From contig CAWIXM010000021.1 in assembly GCA_963840055.1 (NCBI GenBank), forward strand, positions 181,435 through 245,434: 64,000 bases of DNA. Reading direction: 5' to 3'. Origin of the DNA: Rhodoplanes sp963840055 (GTDB taxonomy: Bacteria; Pseudomonadota; Alphaproteobacteria; Rhizobiales; Xanthobacteraceae). How positions within the stretch are numbered: position 1 is the stretch's first letter; each line of letters opens with the position of its first letter. The translations under genes were made by a program, and so were the position numbers. Positions 1-7,787 of this stretch are shown piece after piece. Below the pieces are notes generated by a model. That model was not told the DNA's origin and made no database searches. It was given only the letters and a program-made list of their open reading frames with translations.

Positions 1-68
1 GCTTTCGGCGAGCTGCGGCTGTGGGACGAGAGGCGTCGTGGGCGGGCCGCATCCTGCTTACTTGGAAG

Positions 69-172
69 ATAGTAGCTCGGGCAGCTTCGCGATATTTCGA
101 TGCGATCCGCCAGGACTTCGTCGTGCGTTGAGCACGTTTTGCCTGCCGGGCCTCGTTCTCGTCCCCGCGGAA
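69..172. repeat. 104-bp direct repeat, copy 1
   Basis: This stretch is identical, base for base as far as I can read, to 833-936. The two copies flank the IS200-type element. It corresponds to the 3' part of the small degenerate gene that is complete only at the right-hand copy. Confidence 0.9.
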
Positions 173-825
173 GTAAGTATCCCCCGGCAAAGCCGGGGGC
201 TTTAGGATGTGAGCCGCTCAAAGCGGCTGGTTGGGGTCGCTGACGCGACCCCGGGTTCAGGCGCCACCTGAAGGTGGCAGATCAGCGCCACAGATTGAGC
301 TGCTCCAGGCGCCTGTCCTCTTCCTCCTGGTTCTTGATGTACTCACGGATCGCTTGCTCGTCCCGCCCCACCGTGGAGACATAGTACCCTCTGGCCCAGA
401 AGTGCTGGCCCACGAAATTGCGCTTTCGTTCGCCGTAGACCCGGGCCAGGTGGATCGCGCTCTTGCCCTTGATGAATCCTACCACCTGCGACACCGCATA
501 TTTTGGTGGGATCGAGATCATCATGTGCACGTGATCCGGCAGCAGATGTCCCTCTTCGATCCGGCATTCCTTCTGCGTCGCCAATCTCCGGAACACCTCC
601 GCAAGATGCCTCCGCAGCTCCGCGTACAGCGTCTTCCTGCGACATTTGGGAATGAAGACCACGTGATATTTGCAGTCCCATTTCGCGTGGCTTAGGCTCT
701 CAAATTCGTCCATCGATGAACTTCCCCTTCGTGTGCTTGGCGGCTCACGAGTCGGAAGCTTCGTCGATGGACCCCCTTAAACGTCAAACTTCTACTGCCA
801 CCCCGGCAGAGCCGGGGGAACTCCT
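173..825 (-). mobile_element. IS200/IS605-family insertion sequence
   Basis: The element contains one short transposase gene on the minus strand. Hairpins lie just inside both ends: a CCCCCGGC/GCCGGGGG stem near 181-199 and a CCCCGGC/GCCGGGG stem near 801-818. IS200-type elements have such subterminal hairpins instead of inverted repeats and make no target duplication. The 104-bp repeat on each side is therefore not a normal target-site duplication. Ends are approximate. Confidence 0.8.
282..713 (-). CDS. tnpA: IS200/IS605-family transposase TnpA
   Basis: This 143-residue protein has the length and sequence of Y1-type HUH transposases, which move single-stranded DNA by way of a covalent tyrosine link. 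The HUH motif is visible as HVHMM around residues 61-65. The catalytic tyrosine is expected in the YYVSTVGRDEQ segment near residues 111-121. It begins MDEFESLSHAKWDCKYHVV, a typical TnpA start, and ends normally, so it looks intact. It is the only gene of the element; no TnpB-like gene accompanies it. Confidence 0.95.
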   Translation of the reverse strand: MDEFESLSHAKWDCKYHVVFIPKCRRKTLYAELRRHLAEVFRRLATQKECRIEEGHLLPDHVHMMISIPPKYAVSQVVGFIKGKSAIHLARVYGERKRNFVGQHFWARGYYVSTVGRDEQAIREYIKNQEEEDRRLEQLNLWR

Positions 826-832
826 TTGGATA

Positions 833-936
833 ATAGTAGCTCGGGCAGCTTCGCGATATTTCGATGCGATCCGCCAGGACTTCGTCGTGCGTTGAGCACG
901 TTTTGCCTGCCGGGCCTCGTTCTCGTCCCCGCGGAA
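833..936. repeat. 104-bp direct repeat, copy 2
   Basis: Identical to 69-172; see that entry. This copy lies in its apparent native context, inside the small degenerate gene at 833-1002. Confidence 0.9.
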
Positions 937-1002
937 ATAGGTGTAGGCGACCGCCTGACCGGTGGCGTCCTCAATGCGGAACGCCTGCTCAAGCTCACGC
1001 AC
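833..1002 (-). pseudogene. Small conserved hypothetical gene, frameshifted
   Basis: A GTG-initiated reading frame gives MRELEQAFRIEDATGQAVAY followed by TYFRGDENEARQAK. After that, the sequence expected for this short family, ending IANIAKLPELL, appears only by switching frames. NIAKLPELLL is readable in the second minus frame and a DEA-like stretch in the third, so at least two indels have accumulated. The 3' part is duplicated upstream of the IS200 element. I do not know a function. The family is recalled as a short conserved rhizobial protein of about 55 residues. Confidence 0.6.
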
Positions 1003-1103
1003 GGATCAAGGGAGCGGGGAGCGACGGGTCATGGGAGTTGTTGATACGCTCCCGCCCTCGCACGGTACATCGGCGGTCGGTGCGGGCATAGCGGGGCCGT
1101 TAT

Positions 1104-1388
1104 TTAGCTGACTCCTTCGACGGTGTAGGCCCTGCAAGTCGAGTGAGCGAGCCGCATAGGCAAAATCTTCTGATACTCCGGCGAGCTGTACCAGCGCTTC
1201 GCAGCCGAGGTATCGGCGAACTCAATAATAACGATCCGTTTCGGCTCCGGCCCACCCTCGAGTAACTCGGCTGGGCCGCCCCGTGTCAGAAACCGACCGC
1301 CATATTGCTCGATCGTTGCGGGAACCGCCGCCGACTTGTACTCAACCGGGTTGTTGATCTGGACTTCGAAGACGAAATAAGCCGGCAT
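1104..1388 (-). CDS. DUF1330 domain protein
   Basis: This 94-residue protein begins MPAYFVFEVQINNPVEYKSA and carries the PATIEQYGGRFLTRGG stretch typical of the DUF1330 family, a dimeric ferredoxin-like alpha/beta fold of unknown reaction. I chose the start at 1388 because a GGAGGGAAG ribosome-binding site lies about 6 bases upstream and the family starts here. The open frame extends 55 codons further upstream into a repeat element, and that extension is not part of the gene. The length is normal for the family. Confidence 0.9.
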   Translation of the reverse strand: MPAYFVFEVQINNPVEYKSAAVPATIEQYGGRFLTRGGPAELLEGGPEPKRIVIIEFADTSAAKRWYSSPEYQKILPMRLAHSTCRAYTVEGVS

Positions 1389-1520
1389 AATTGCTTCCCT
1401 CCTTGGAGCGTTTCGGGTTTGCCAGCTTAGGAGTCCAGGGCCGGAGAACTCAACCGTGATCCACGCGGTCGCAACGTGCGAGAAGGAACGAAGGGGGATG
1501 CTCAGGCTTATATGGCGATG

Positions 1521-1572
1521 GCGGCTCCACTCGCACATGTTGCCGAGCGTCATCGGAGGGCCGACCGACTGC
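1521..1572 (-). repeat. Dispersed 'TLGNM' repeat, partial copy
   Basis: On the minus strand this reads GATGACGCTCGGCAACATG followed by TGCGAG, preceded by a pyrimidine-rich GGCCCTCC. The same core recurs at 2079-2097, 35637-35684, 36132-36180, 36512-36545 (upstream part only), 58795-58850 and 59270-59310, always on the minus strand. The translated core is PPMTLGNM. Confidence 0.75.
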
Positions 1573-1579
1573 TTGTGAA

Positions 1580-1834
1580 TTACCGCCTGCTACCTCCGCC
1601 GCCGAAGGAGTAGTACGGCCCGTAAGCCGCGTACCAGGAGTTGGCAACGCACTGGCCGCCGGAACCGCTTACGACCGCCCGGCACTGATCGAGGGTGGAG
1701 AAGTAGCAGTTTGTGGCTCCGTTCCCCTTGTCAGCACACCAGGGATAGAGGCGAGAACGTGCACTTGCGGGCGCGGTGTTGGCGGATGAAGCGGCGGCCA
1801 AGGCGGCTAGTGCAAGCATAGCGGTTCGACGCAT
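1580..1834 (-). CDS. DUF3551 family secreted small protein
   Basis: This 84-residue protein starts MRRTAMLALAALAAASSANT, a clear Sec signal peptide with probable cleavage after the SARS region. The mature part carries YPWCADKGNGATNCYFST and QCRAVVSGSGGQC, the cysteine pattern of DUF3551, a small exported family present in many copies in Bradyrhizobium. The tail is glycine- and serine-rich. It is monocistronic, with no obvious partner. Its function is unknown; the cysteines suggest disulfides in the periplasm. Confidence 0.88.
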   Translation of the reverse strand: MRRTAMLALAALAAASSANTAPASARSRLYPWCADKGNGATNCYFSTLDQCRAVVSGSGGQCVANSWYAAYGPYYSFGGGGSRR

Positions 1835-1861
1835 GTGGCTCCCCTGTTTGCACCCCGACGT

Positions 1862-2152
1862 CTATGTGGGAGTGGCCGAACCAGTTCGCCAATTCCCGCT
1901 TGCCTGCATCTCCCGCCAATTTGGCCGGGCGTCAGCGCCGATGATTCCACATCGAGTGCAGACCATGCGTTGACGGAACGCGCGGAGCAGAACGGCGTCG
2001 GGCCAGCGATCTGCCAGCATGACGGCCTCATGGTGACAAAGCTCGCATGTCACCGCGAGCGAGCGAACGCCAAGCTCGCGCATGTTACCGAGCACCTTAG
2101 CCGCGGGTTTGCACGGCTTCATTTCGAAGCACCTGTCCCTCCTGAAAATCAT
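1862..2152 (-). CDS. Zinc-ribbon-like small protein of the dispersed 'TLGNM' repeat family
   Basis: The frame encodes VLGNMRELGVRSLAVTCELC followed by HHEAV, then MVCTRCGIIGADARPNWRE. Two CxxC knuckles (CELC and CTRC) about 30 residues apart form a probable zinc ribbon. This is the only long copy in the window of a repeat whose 5' core recurs six more times. The first residues (about MIFRRDRCFEMKPCKPAAK) run into the terminal repeat of the adjacent IS at 2135, so the native start has been altered; the usual MT before LGNM is absent. Whether the protein is made is unknown. I recall many near-identical copies in Bradyrhizobium genomes annotated as hypothetical. Confidence 0.6.
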   Translation of the reverse strand: MIFRRDRCFEMKPCKPAAKVLGNMRELGVRSLAVTCELCHHEAVMLADRWPDAVLLRAFRQRMVCTRCGIIGADARPNWREMQASGNWRTGSATPT

Positions 2153-3232
2153 ATCCGGGCGTAGGCATGATGGAGTCCTGAAAGGATCGGCACAGTGACG
2201 ATGACTCCATGTCGCTGGATCCTGCGCCCGGACGGCGCATCTTTGTCCAAGGACAGGTGCGTGCGCGTTTCATTGTAATAGGCGAAATACGCGGCCAGAA
2301 CCCGCCGAAGATGCCGCGCACCGAAGATCAGAACATGATCCAGGCAGTCACGCCGCAGCGTTCCAATCAGCCGTTCCGCATATGGGTTCTGCCAGGGCGA
2401 ACGAGGCGATATTGGTCGGTCTCGGATCCCCATCGTCCGAACCCGTCGTTGGAAGACTGGACCGTATGCGCCGTCATTGTCGCGCACCAGATAGGTCGGT
2501 GGTGTCTCCCACGGAAAGGCCTCGGACAATCTGCTGCGCCAACCACTCCGCGGTCGGATGCCGGGTCACGGCAAACCACAGCAATTGTCGTCGTCCGTGG
2601 CCGATAATGATGAAGGCAAACAGGCGCTCGAAGTACACCGTTGGAACCACGCACAGGTCGATCGCAGCAATCGCCTCCGCATGATTGCGCAGGAATGTCC
2701 TCCAGCTCTGGGAGGGTGGACGCCGTCGACGCATCATGTATCTGGACACCGTCGACTCGGCGAGTTCGAACCCCAGCTTGAGCAATTCACCATGGATCCG
2801 CGGAGCCCCCCACAATGGGTTTTCCCGGTTCATCCTTCGGATCAGATCACGCAGTTCGCGATCGATCCGAGATCGTCCTGCCCGCTTTCGCGATTTCCAA
2901 CGCCAGTAGCTCCGATACCCCGCCCGATGCCACCGCAGGATCGTCGCCGGCTCAACAACCTGGGCCATACCGAGCAGGCCCGGCCACAGCCGCGTCATCC
3001 ACACCAGCAGTGCGCGGTCGCTGCCCCGCAGCGGCAAACGTGTCGAACGGTGCCTCAATGCAATATTGAGTTGATGACGCAGAAAGAGGTTCTCTGCTTC
3101 AAGCCGACGCGGCGACTTAAACAGATCGACGACAAATACTGCAAGCAAGCGGAGGATCGCGAGCATCAAACGCGATGATGCGCTGATTCTGTCTCATCTT
3201 GCGAATCCGGCCGGATCGGAATTTCGGGAGCC
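2135..3232 (-). mobile_element. Integrase-core (rve) IS, type A, nearly full length
   Basis: One end reads GTCCCTCCTGAAAATCATAT at 2135 and the other, inverted, reads TGTGGCTCCCGAAATTCCGA ending at 3232. These are imperfect terminal repeats sharing the CTCCCGAAAAT core. The same ends bound or mark related copies at 5478-5806, 9225-9290, 43159-44262 and 55927-56320. It carries a single transposase gene, here frameshifted. The insertion appears to have removed the 5' part of the IS701 gene on its right. Confidence 0.8.
2149..3169 (-). pseudogene. Type A IS transposase (rve integrase core), frameshifted
   Basis: The protein starts MMLAILRLLAVFVVDLFKSP and contains IHGELLKLGFELAESTVSRY, followed by the rve core with DLCVVPT and PTAEWLAQQIV. 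At about 2525 one extra C shifts the frame. The remainder (EAFPWETPPTYLVRDNDGAYG, then SPWQNPYAERLIGTLRRDC and YYNETRTHLSLDKDAP) continues in the next frame to 2149. The homologous copy at 43713-44246 reads straight through this point, which shows that this is a mutation and not programmed frameshifting. The family is IS3/IS481-like, but I cannot assign it to a named IS. Confidence 0.85.
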
Positions 3233-3236
3233 ACAG

Positions 3237-4064
3237 CTGGATGCCGGCTATGGCAATAACAGCGCGCTGCGCGCCGACATCACGGCGCTGGGCTTGACCT
3301 ACGCAGCCGGGATTCTGTCGACGACCACGGTATGGGCGCAAGGCGCGCGGCCGTTGCCGGCGAAGCCGTGGTCGGGCCGTGGCCGCCCGCCGAAACTGAT
3401 GCGGCGCGACGCCAAGCACCGACCGGTCGCGGTCAAGGCGCTGGCGCTCGGCCTGCCGAAACGGGCTTGGCGCACGATTGCATGGCGCGAGGGCACGGCC
3501 GAGCCGCTGCGCTCGCGCTTTGCCCGCCTGCGGGTTCGCGCCGCGCATCGCGACGAATGGCGCGCCGAGCTGCGAGCGGAGGAATGGCTGCTGATCGAGT
3601 GGCCGAAAGGCGAGAGCGAGCCGACCAAATACTGGCTTTCGACGCTTCCGCAAAACATTGCCTTCGCTGATCTGGTCGACTTCGCCAAGCTGCGCTGGCG
3701 CATCGAGCGCGACTATCAGGAGCTCAAGCAGGAAGTCGGACTTGGCCATTTCGAAGGCCGTGGATGGCGCGGCTTCCACCACCACGCCACGCTGTGCATC
3801 GCCGCCTATGGGTTTCTGATTGCCGAGCGGGCGACGATTCCCCCCTCAGCAAACCGTTCCGCCAGGATGTTCCCGCGACCTGCCGTTCCCGACGGTTACC
3901 GACCCCGCGGCGCCGCCGCTGCGGCCCGAACGCCATGTTCCGAACTCGATCGCCACCATGCGCCGCCGCCTCGTCGCCGCCCTCGTCAAAACGCTGCCGC
4001 GATGCCCATGCTGCGCAGCGCCGATCGTCAGACGATCACGACCGAAAACTTTGTGATGCAGTAA
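3237..4064 (+). pseudogene. IS701-family transposase, 5' truncated
   Basis: In-frame coding begins right at the edge of the type A IS (LDAGYGNNSALRADI) and continues through TKYWLSTLPQNIAFADLVDF, then AKLRWRIERDYQELKQEVGL and GHFEGRGWRGFHHHATLCIA, which are hallmarks of the DDE core of IS701-type transposases. The catalytic glutamate is expected in the RIERDYQELK helix. The N-terminal part, including the first catalytic aspartate, is missing, so the gene is dead. The C-terminal 80 residues are arginine- and proline-rich, as in other members. Confidence 0.85.
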
Positions 4065-4437
4065 GACTAAGTCATTGATATATAATACATACCCCTTTAT
4101 AGTTAGGGTGTTAGTAGTAAAAAGGGGTTGCAGGGGAAAAGGGAAAGGGAAGTTAGAGCACACCTCGGTTAACACCTAACACCTAACACCCTTCCGTGTG
4201 TGCTGGTAGCATAAAAACAGTGGTCACCATACACATCGATTCCAGCGCCCTGACAGCGCTCAGCAAGCGCCTCGAACAGGCCGCTGGCATATGATGACGC
4301 TGATTGTCGTGACATGGGACGTCCTCCTTTTGCTGATTCCCTGCGAGACTCTACGTCTCACGGGGTGGGGGAGCATGGCCAGGCCATCCCATTACCGGTC
4401 ATCTTGAGAGCAGTCCCGAGCGGATACCATCAGACGC
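4065..4437. other. AT-rich spacer with short repeats, no gene seen
   Basis: The stretch after the IS701 remnant is much more AT-rich than its surroundings around 4075-4140. It contains GGGTGTTAG near 4107 and an inverted CTAACACCC near 4183, with CACCTAA repeated in tandem at 4172-4191. From 4200 to 4437 I see no convincing reading frame. Confidence 0.5.
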
Positions 4438-4599
4438 TTACAACACAAGCTGCACGAGCGAGTTGAGAAGGGCCGCCCAAAGCAACGTGAAAAACCCGTA
4501 CGTCACGATCTTCCCAAGGAGGTCTAACTCGCGATCCGGATTCAATCCAGGGTCTCTTGACTGCTCCGTCGCTGCTATTTGTTCAAGTTTCGTTTCCAT
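4438..4599 (-). CDS. Small single-span membrane protein
   Basis: The start at 4599 gives a 53-residue protein: METKLEQIAATEQSRDPGLN, then PDRELDLLGKIVTYG and a hydrophobic helix (FFTLLWAALLNSLVQLVL) to the C-terminus. It is predicted to anchor in the inner membrane by its C-terminal helix. I prefer this start over one 8 codons upstream because AAAGGAAAC lies just before it. That ribosome-binding region is itself duplicated in a 19-bp tandem repeat. No function is recognised. Confidence 0.55.
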   Translation of the reverse strand: METKLEQIAATEQSRDPGLNPDRELDLLGKIVTYGFFTLLWAALLNSLVQLVL

Positions 4600-4634
4600 T
4601 TCAAGTTTCCTTTCCCATTTCAAGTTTCCTTTCC
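4597..4634. repeat. 19-bp perfect tandem repeat over a start region
   Basis: CATTTCAAGTTTCCTTTCC occurs twice head to tail (4597-4615 and 4616-4634). On the minus strand each unit supplies an AAAGGAAAC Shine-Dalgarno-like sequence followed by ATG, so the small membrane gene has two stacked potential starts in one frame shifted by the repeat. Confidence 0.85.
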
Positions 4635-4743
4635 ATTGTGTCTTTGAATAGAAGGCCGCGGCTTGCCGGTCCGGCGCGTTACGCGTTCAACGAGGTGCTC
4701 AAGCCGCGCGCCGACTAAGCACTAAGAGGCGACAAGAAACGCT

Positions 4744-4929
4744 TTATCGGTCGTCGATCGCCATCGCCGATTTAACGGCGGCGCGGGCTGCCGCGTCCGT
4801 GGAGTCGGTGAAGTAGATGACGGCGTGGACCAGTCCGAAGATCATGGCCGCCAGGACCACACAGAACATAAGGAATCGAAAGGCCGGCTCTTCGTGCTGG
4901 GCATTTGGGCTTTCAATGATCGTCGCCAC
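4744..4929 (-). CDS. Small single-span membrane protein
   Basis: This GTG-initiated frame of 61 residues has a strong GGGAGGA ribosome-binding site about 11 bases upstream. A polar N-terminus of about 18 residues is followed by one long hydrophobic helix (FRFLMFCVVLAAMIFGLVHA) and a charged tail, so it is probably an inner-membrane protein. It is co-oriented with the small membrane gene at 4438-4599. The function is unknown. Confidence 0.6.
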   Translation of the reverse strand: MATIIESPNAQHEEPAFRFLMFCVVLAAMIFGLVHAVIYFTDSTDAAARAAVKSAMAIDDR

Positions 4930-4946
4930 TCACGAACGTCCTCCCT

Positions 4947-5255
4947 TTAGGATTGTTCGCGAAGACCGGTTCGCCCATGTCCAAGCATATCGAAATATTC
5001 TGCAGCATTGCGCAAGAATCGTCCACCTCTGGACAATTGATGCGCTCGCTCACGCAGCAACTGCGATGCCGTACATCGGACTTGCTCGGCGTAGTCGCCT
5101 GCCGGCGTGCCGGCTCGGCCCCAACTCACTTTGACGCTTTGCAGCATGTCATCGACGTCGCTGTAAGGATACGCCCGAAATTCACCTCCGGTCGGAATAT
5201 GGACTACTTCTACTTCGCTTCTGATCTCGAACTGCTCGCGTGTCACAGATGCCAT
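4947..5255 (-). CDS. Conserved hypothetical protein
   Basis: The protein begins MASVTREQFEIRSEVEVVHI, continues with GGEFRAYPYSDVDDMLQSVK and ends in a short charged region. A GGGAGG site precedes the start. I recognise it as a short soluble family common in Bradyrhizobium, usually about 75 residues long. The last 30 residues here (from about GGRFLRNAAEYFD) may be a read-through extension. No catalytic motif is visible. Confidence 0.6.
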   Translation of the reverse strand: MASVTREQFEIRSEVEVVHIPTGGEFRAYPYSDVDDMLQSVKVSWGRAGTPAGDYAEQVRCTASQLLRERAHQLSRGGRFLRNAAEYFDMLGHGRTGLREQS

Positions 5256-5319
5256 CATCGCCTCCCTCGGCTATCGCCTCCGGGCGCGGAACTGCCGCAA
5301 CAGAGGCGGCTTAAAGTAA

Positions 5320-5477
5320 AATGATGTACCAATGTCGTAGTAAAAACTGTGCAGGATTGCTCACATCGAGCTCACAGTTGACATTTAAATGTTGATCTGC
5401 GGCTGATCGTGCAGAACCATGCTCAACAGCGAGTGATGGACTGCAATGCCGCCGTTGTAATCGATGAAGCCCAGCTG
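5320..5477. repeat. Partial copy of the crp-type gene 3' end and its downstream spacer
   Basis: These 158 bp match 6340-6497 with two mismatches that I can see. They carry the last 24 codons of the Crp/Fnr gene plus the spacer below it. The copy ends abruptly at a type A IS fragment at 5478, so it is a duplication made or trimmed by an IS-mediated event. Confidence 0.9.
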
Positions 5478-5806
5478 TAGCTCCGATACCCCGCCCGATG
5501 CCACCGCAGGATCATCGCCGGCTCAACAACCTGGGCCATACCGAGCAGGCTCGGCCACAGCCGCGTCATCCACACCAGCAGTGCGCGGTCGCTGCCCCGC
5601 AGCGGCAAACGTGTCGAACGGTGCCTCAATGCAATATTGAGTTGATGACGCAGAAAGAGGTTCTCTGCTTCAAGCCGACGCGGCGACTTAAACAGATCGA
5701 CGACAAATACTGCAAGCAAGCGGAGGATCGCGAGCATCAAACGCGATGATGCGCTGATTCTGTCTCATCTTGCGAATCCGGCCGGATCGGAATTTCGGGA
5801 GCCACA
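5478..5806 (-). mobile_element. Type A IS, truncated left-end fragment
   Basis: This matches the first third of the type A element (roughly 2907-3232), including the transposase start MMLAILRLLAVFVVDLFKSP up to about residue 90 and the complete terminal repeat at 5806. It is fused directly to the duplicated crp segment. The transposase fragment cannot be active. Confidence 0.88.
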
Positions 5807-5847
5807 GGGCGATCGTGCTCTAAAACAACGCCGCAGTAACGTCCCCG

Positions 5848-6300
5848 TCAGGCGGCCTGCCGCTGCGCTCCGCGCGCCACGAAGGCATGCAGGATCCTCT
5901 CGGCCTGCAGTTCCACCAAACCCGCAAGTATCGGCTGCAGGACCGCAGGCACCGCTGCGATATCGAGCGTCATGTCGAAGGTCACTTCGCAGCCGCCGGG
6001 CACATCGCGAAAGCGCCAGACATTGGGAAAGGATCGAACAAACTTGGTCCCGATCGAATGGACCTCGATGCACGACGGATAAGTGAGCGTCGTGACTGAA
6101 TCCAGTTCCTCTTCGAGCGTAAAAAATCCCAATTGAAGCGCCATCACTGACTTGGTCTTATACTGGTTGCCCTTTCTTTCAACGACCTCTGCACTCTTAT
6201 AACCTGGCACAAAGCTAGGAAATGCTTCTACATCCGCAAACAAAGGCATGAGCTCCCTTGCGCTCGCTCCTTCGAATACATGTGCTTTACTGGCGTGCAT
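5848..6300 (-). CDS. START/SRPBCC-fold protein, COQ10/RatA type
   Basis: The start at 6300 gives 150 residues beginning MHASKAHVFEGASARELMPL, then FADVEAFPSFVPGYKSAEVV. This is the N-terminal signature of the polyketide-cyclase/COQ10 group, which binds lipophilic ligands such as ubiquinone or, for RatA, ribosomes. FVRSFPNVWRF and a long C-terminal helix follow, as expected. An upstream extension of 28 residues is possible but reads like non-coding sequence. The gene lies 104 bp downstream of the Crp/Fnr gene on the same strand, so they may be cotranscribed. The ligand cannot be told from sequence. Confidence 0.8.
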   Translation of the reverse strand: MHASKAHVFEGASARELMPLFADVEAFPSFVPGYKSAEVVERKGNQYKTKSVMALQLGFFTLEEELDSVTTLTYPSCIEVHSIGTKFVRSFPNVWRFRDVPGGCEVTFDMTLDIAAVPAVLQPILAGLVELQAERILHAFVARGAQRQAA

Positions 6301-6404
6301 GGAAATAAACAGAATCGAAACGCTCTTATCGGTCGCAATAATGATGTACCAATGTCGTAGTAAAAACTGTGCAGGATTGCTCACATCGAGCGCACAGTTG
6401 ACAT

Positions 6405-7076
6405 TTAAATGTTGATCTGCGGCTGATCGTGCAGAACCATGCTCAACAGCGAGCGATGGACTGCAATGCCGCCGTTGTAATCGATGAAGCCCAGCTGGCG
6501 GAACTTGTTCATGAAATGACTGACGCGGGCGCGCGTCGTGCCGATCATTTCCGCAAGCGTCTCCTGGCTGATCTTGGCGATCACCGGCTCTGGCTGCCCC
6601 TCCTTGCCAAAATTCGCCAACAGCAGGAGCAGGCGCGCGAGCCGTTTCTCGCTCGAATTGAACAGCTGATCGACGAGGTCTGCTTCAATGCGGATGGTCC
6701 GACCCAAGAGATGGCCAATGAACATCTCCGCAAACGCCGGCTCAGTATGGATCAGGCGAATGATCACCGCTTTCTCCAGTCGCACGATGACGCAGTCTGC
6801 CATTGCCGTGACCGTCGCGATGCGCCTCCCCTGTCCGGCCAGACACGCCTCTCCGAAGAAATCGTTCGCTCCGAGAATCGCGACAACTGCTTCTTTGCCT
6901 TGCTCCGACACAACCGTGACCTTGATCTTGCCCTTCTGGATGAAGAAGACCGAATCCGCCGGATCGCCCTGTGAAAAGACGATCTGATTCTTGCGGTAGT
7001 TTCCGAAGCTCCGCCCCTCGCCGACCTTGGCAAGAAGAGATTTCGGCTCAAATGAGGGTCTTTGTTTGATTGCCAT
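6405..7076 (-). CDS. Crp/Fnr-family transcriptional regulator
   Basis: The 223-residue protein has an N-terminal cyclic-nucleotide-binding fold (about residues 20-115: IVFSQGDPADSVFFIQKGKI, FFGEACLAGQ) and a C-terminal winged helix (ISQETLAEMIGTTRARVSHF, about residues 169-188). The length is normal. The Arg and Ser expected for cAMP in the PRSALE-like loop are not conserved (GEACLAGQGRRIAT), and no Fnr-type cysteines are seen, so the effector is unclear. The start has AAGGGGTG upstream. Its last 24 codons are duplicated at 5320-5477. Confidence 0.92.
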   Translation of the reverse strand: MAIKQRPSFEPKSLLAKVGEGRSFGNYRKNQIVFSQGDPADSVFFIQKGKIKVTVVSEQGKEAVVAILGANDFFGEACLAGQGRRIATVTAMADCVIVRLEKAVIIRLIHTEPAFAEMFIGHLLGRTIRIEADLVDQLFNSSEKRLARLLLLLANFGKEGQPEPVIAKISQETLAEMIGTTRARVSHFMNKFRQLGFIDYNGGIAVHRSLLSMVLHDQPQINI

Positions 7077-7274
7077 AATACGGCACCCCTTCTAATAGGG
7101 ATTCCCCAGATGGCTCCCGAACTGGGGTGAATATATTCGCGCTTTTTCGGCATCCCCGCAAGCCAGACGAGACATGCAGAGTTTGTCGTGCTGTGAAAGT
7201 TTGGTGCAAAAGCCTCGCATTCGCATTTCGATCGCGTTACGTATCGGCCGAGTAAAGAAAGTAGGACCTGGACC

Positions 7275-7697
7275 TTGAAATCTCGCCGAGGCTTCCGCGA
7301 TCACCCGCTTGGCCCCCGGGAAACGGTGGGTGTGGTGCTGGAATACACCGAGCGGCGCGCGGTGCTCGTTGTTTCAAGAGACGGTTATATTCTGTGGGCG
7401 CGTTCCAGCGCCGCCGCATTGCGAACAGGCGCCTTCTTCCGCACTTCCGGCTCGCCTATACCAGTCCCCGGACAGTCGCTTGTTGGACGTCAGGACCAGT
7501 CGGCTGATGGGCGGACCGGCGCCGATCTGCCTGCCGGCGTCTGGTTCCGAGAAGACGTCCGTGAAATGACGATCTTTGCAGACCAGTACGATTTCGCAAT
7601 TTCTCTTCTTTCGCTACAGGACGAATATAAGCCGTTGTGGCAGGCCGAAGAGAGCGAGCCGGATACTTATGATCGCTTCTTGACGCGAAGTCGCTAG
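7275..7697 (+). CDS. Hypothetical protein
   Basis: This TTG-initiated frame of 140 residues has an AGTAGGA-like site upstream. The C-terminal stretch (IFADQYDFAISLLSLQDEYK, then PLWQAEESEPDTYDRFL) is acidic and protein-like, and TVGVVLEYTERRAVLVVSRD near the N-terminus looks like a beta hairpin. I do not recognise the family. It is transcribed divergently from the Crp/Fnr gene across about 200 bp, so that regulator could act here; this is inference only. Confidence 0.4.
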   Translation: MKSRRGFRDHPLGPRETVGVVLEYTERRAVLVVSRDGYILWARSSAAALRTGAFFRTSGSPIPVPGQSLVGRQDQSADGRTGADLPAGVWFREDVREMTIFADQYDFAISLLSLQDEYKPLWQAEESEPDTYDRFLTRSR

Positions 7698-7787
7698 CGC
7701 GAGGGACAAGAGGTCGCCACGACGATTGCGGTCGCGTTTAGATCGAGCCCGCGTTACGTTCGCGGCGGAAGCGAGCCGAAACGACAA

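Noticed and set aside
2149..3169. Programmed frameshifting in the type A IS transposase
   Set aside because: The two full-length copies are broken at different places (about 2525 and about 43690) and each is intact where the other is broken, so these are independent mutations.
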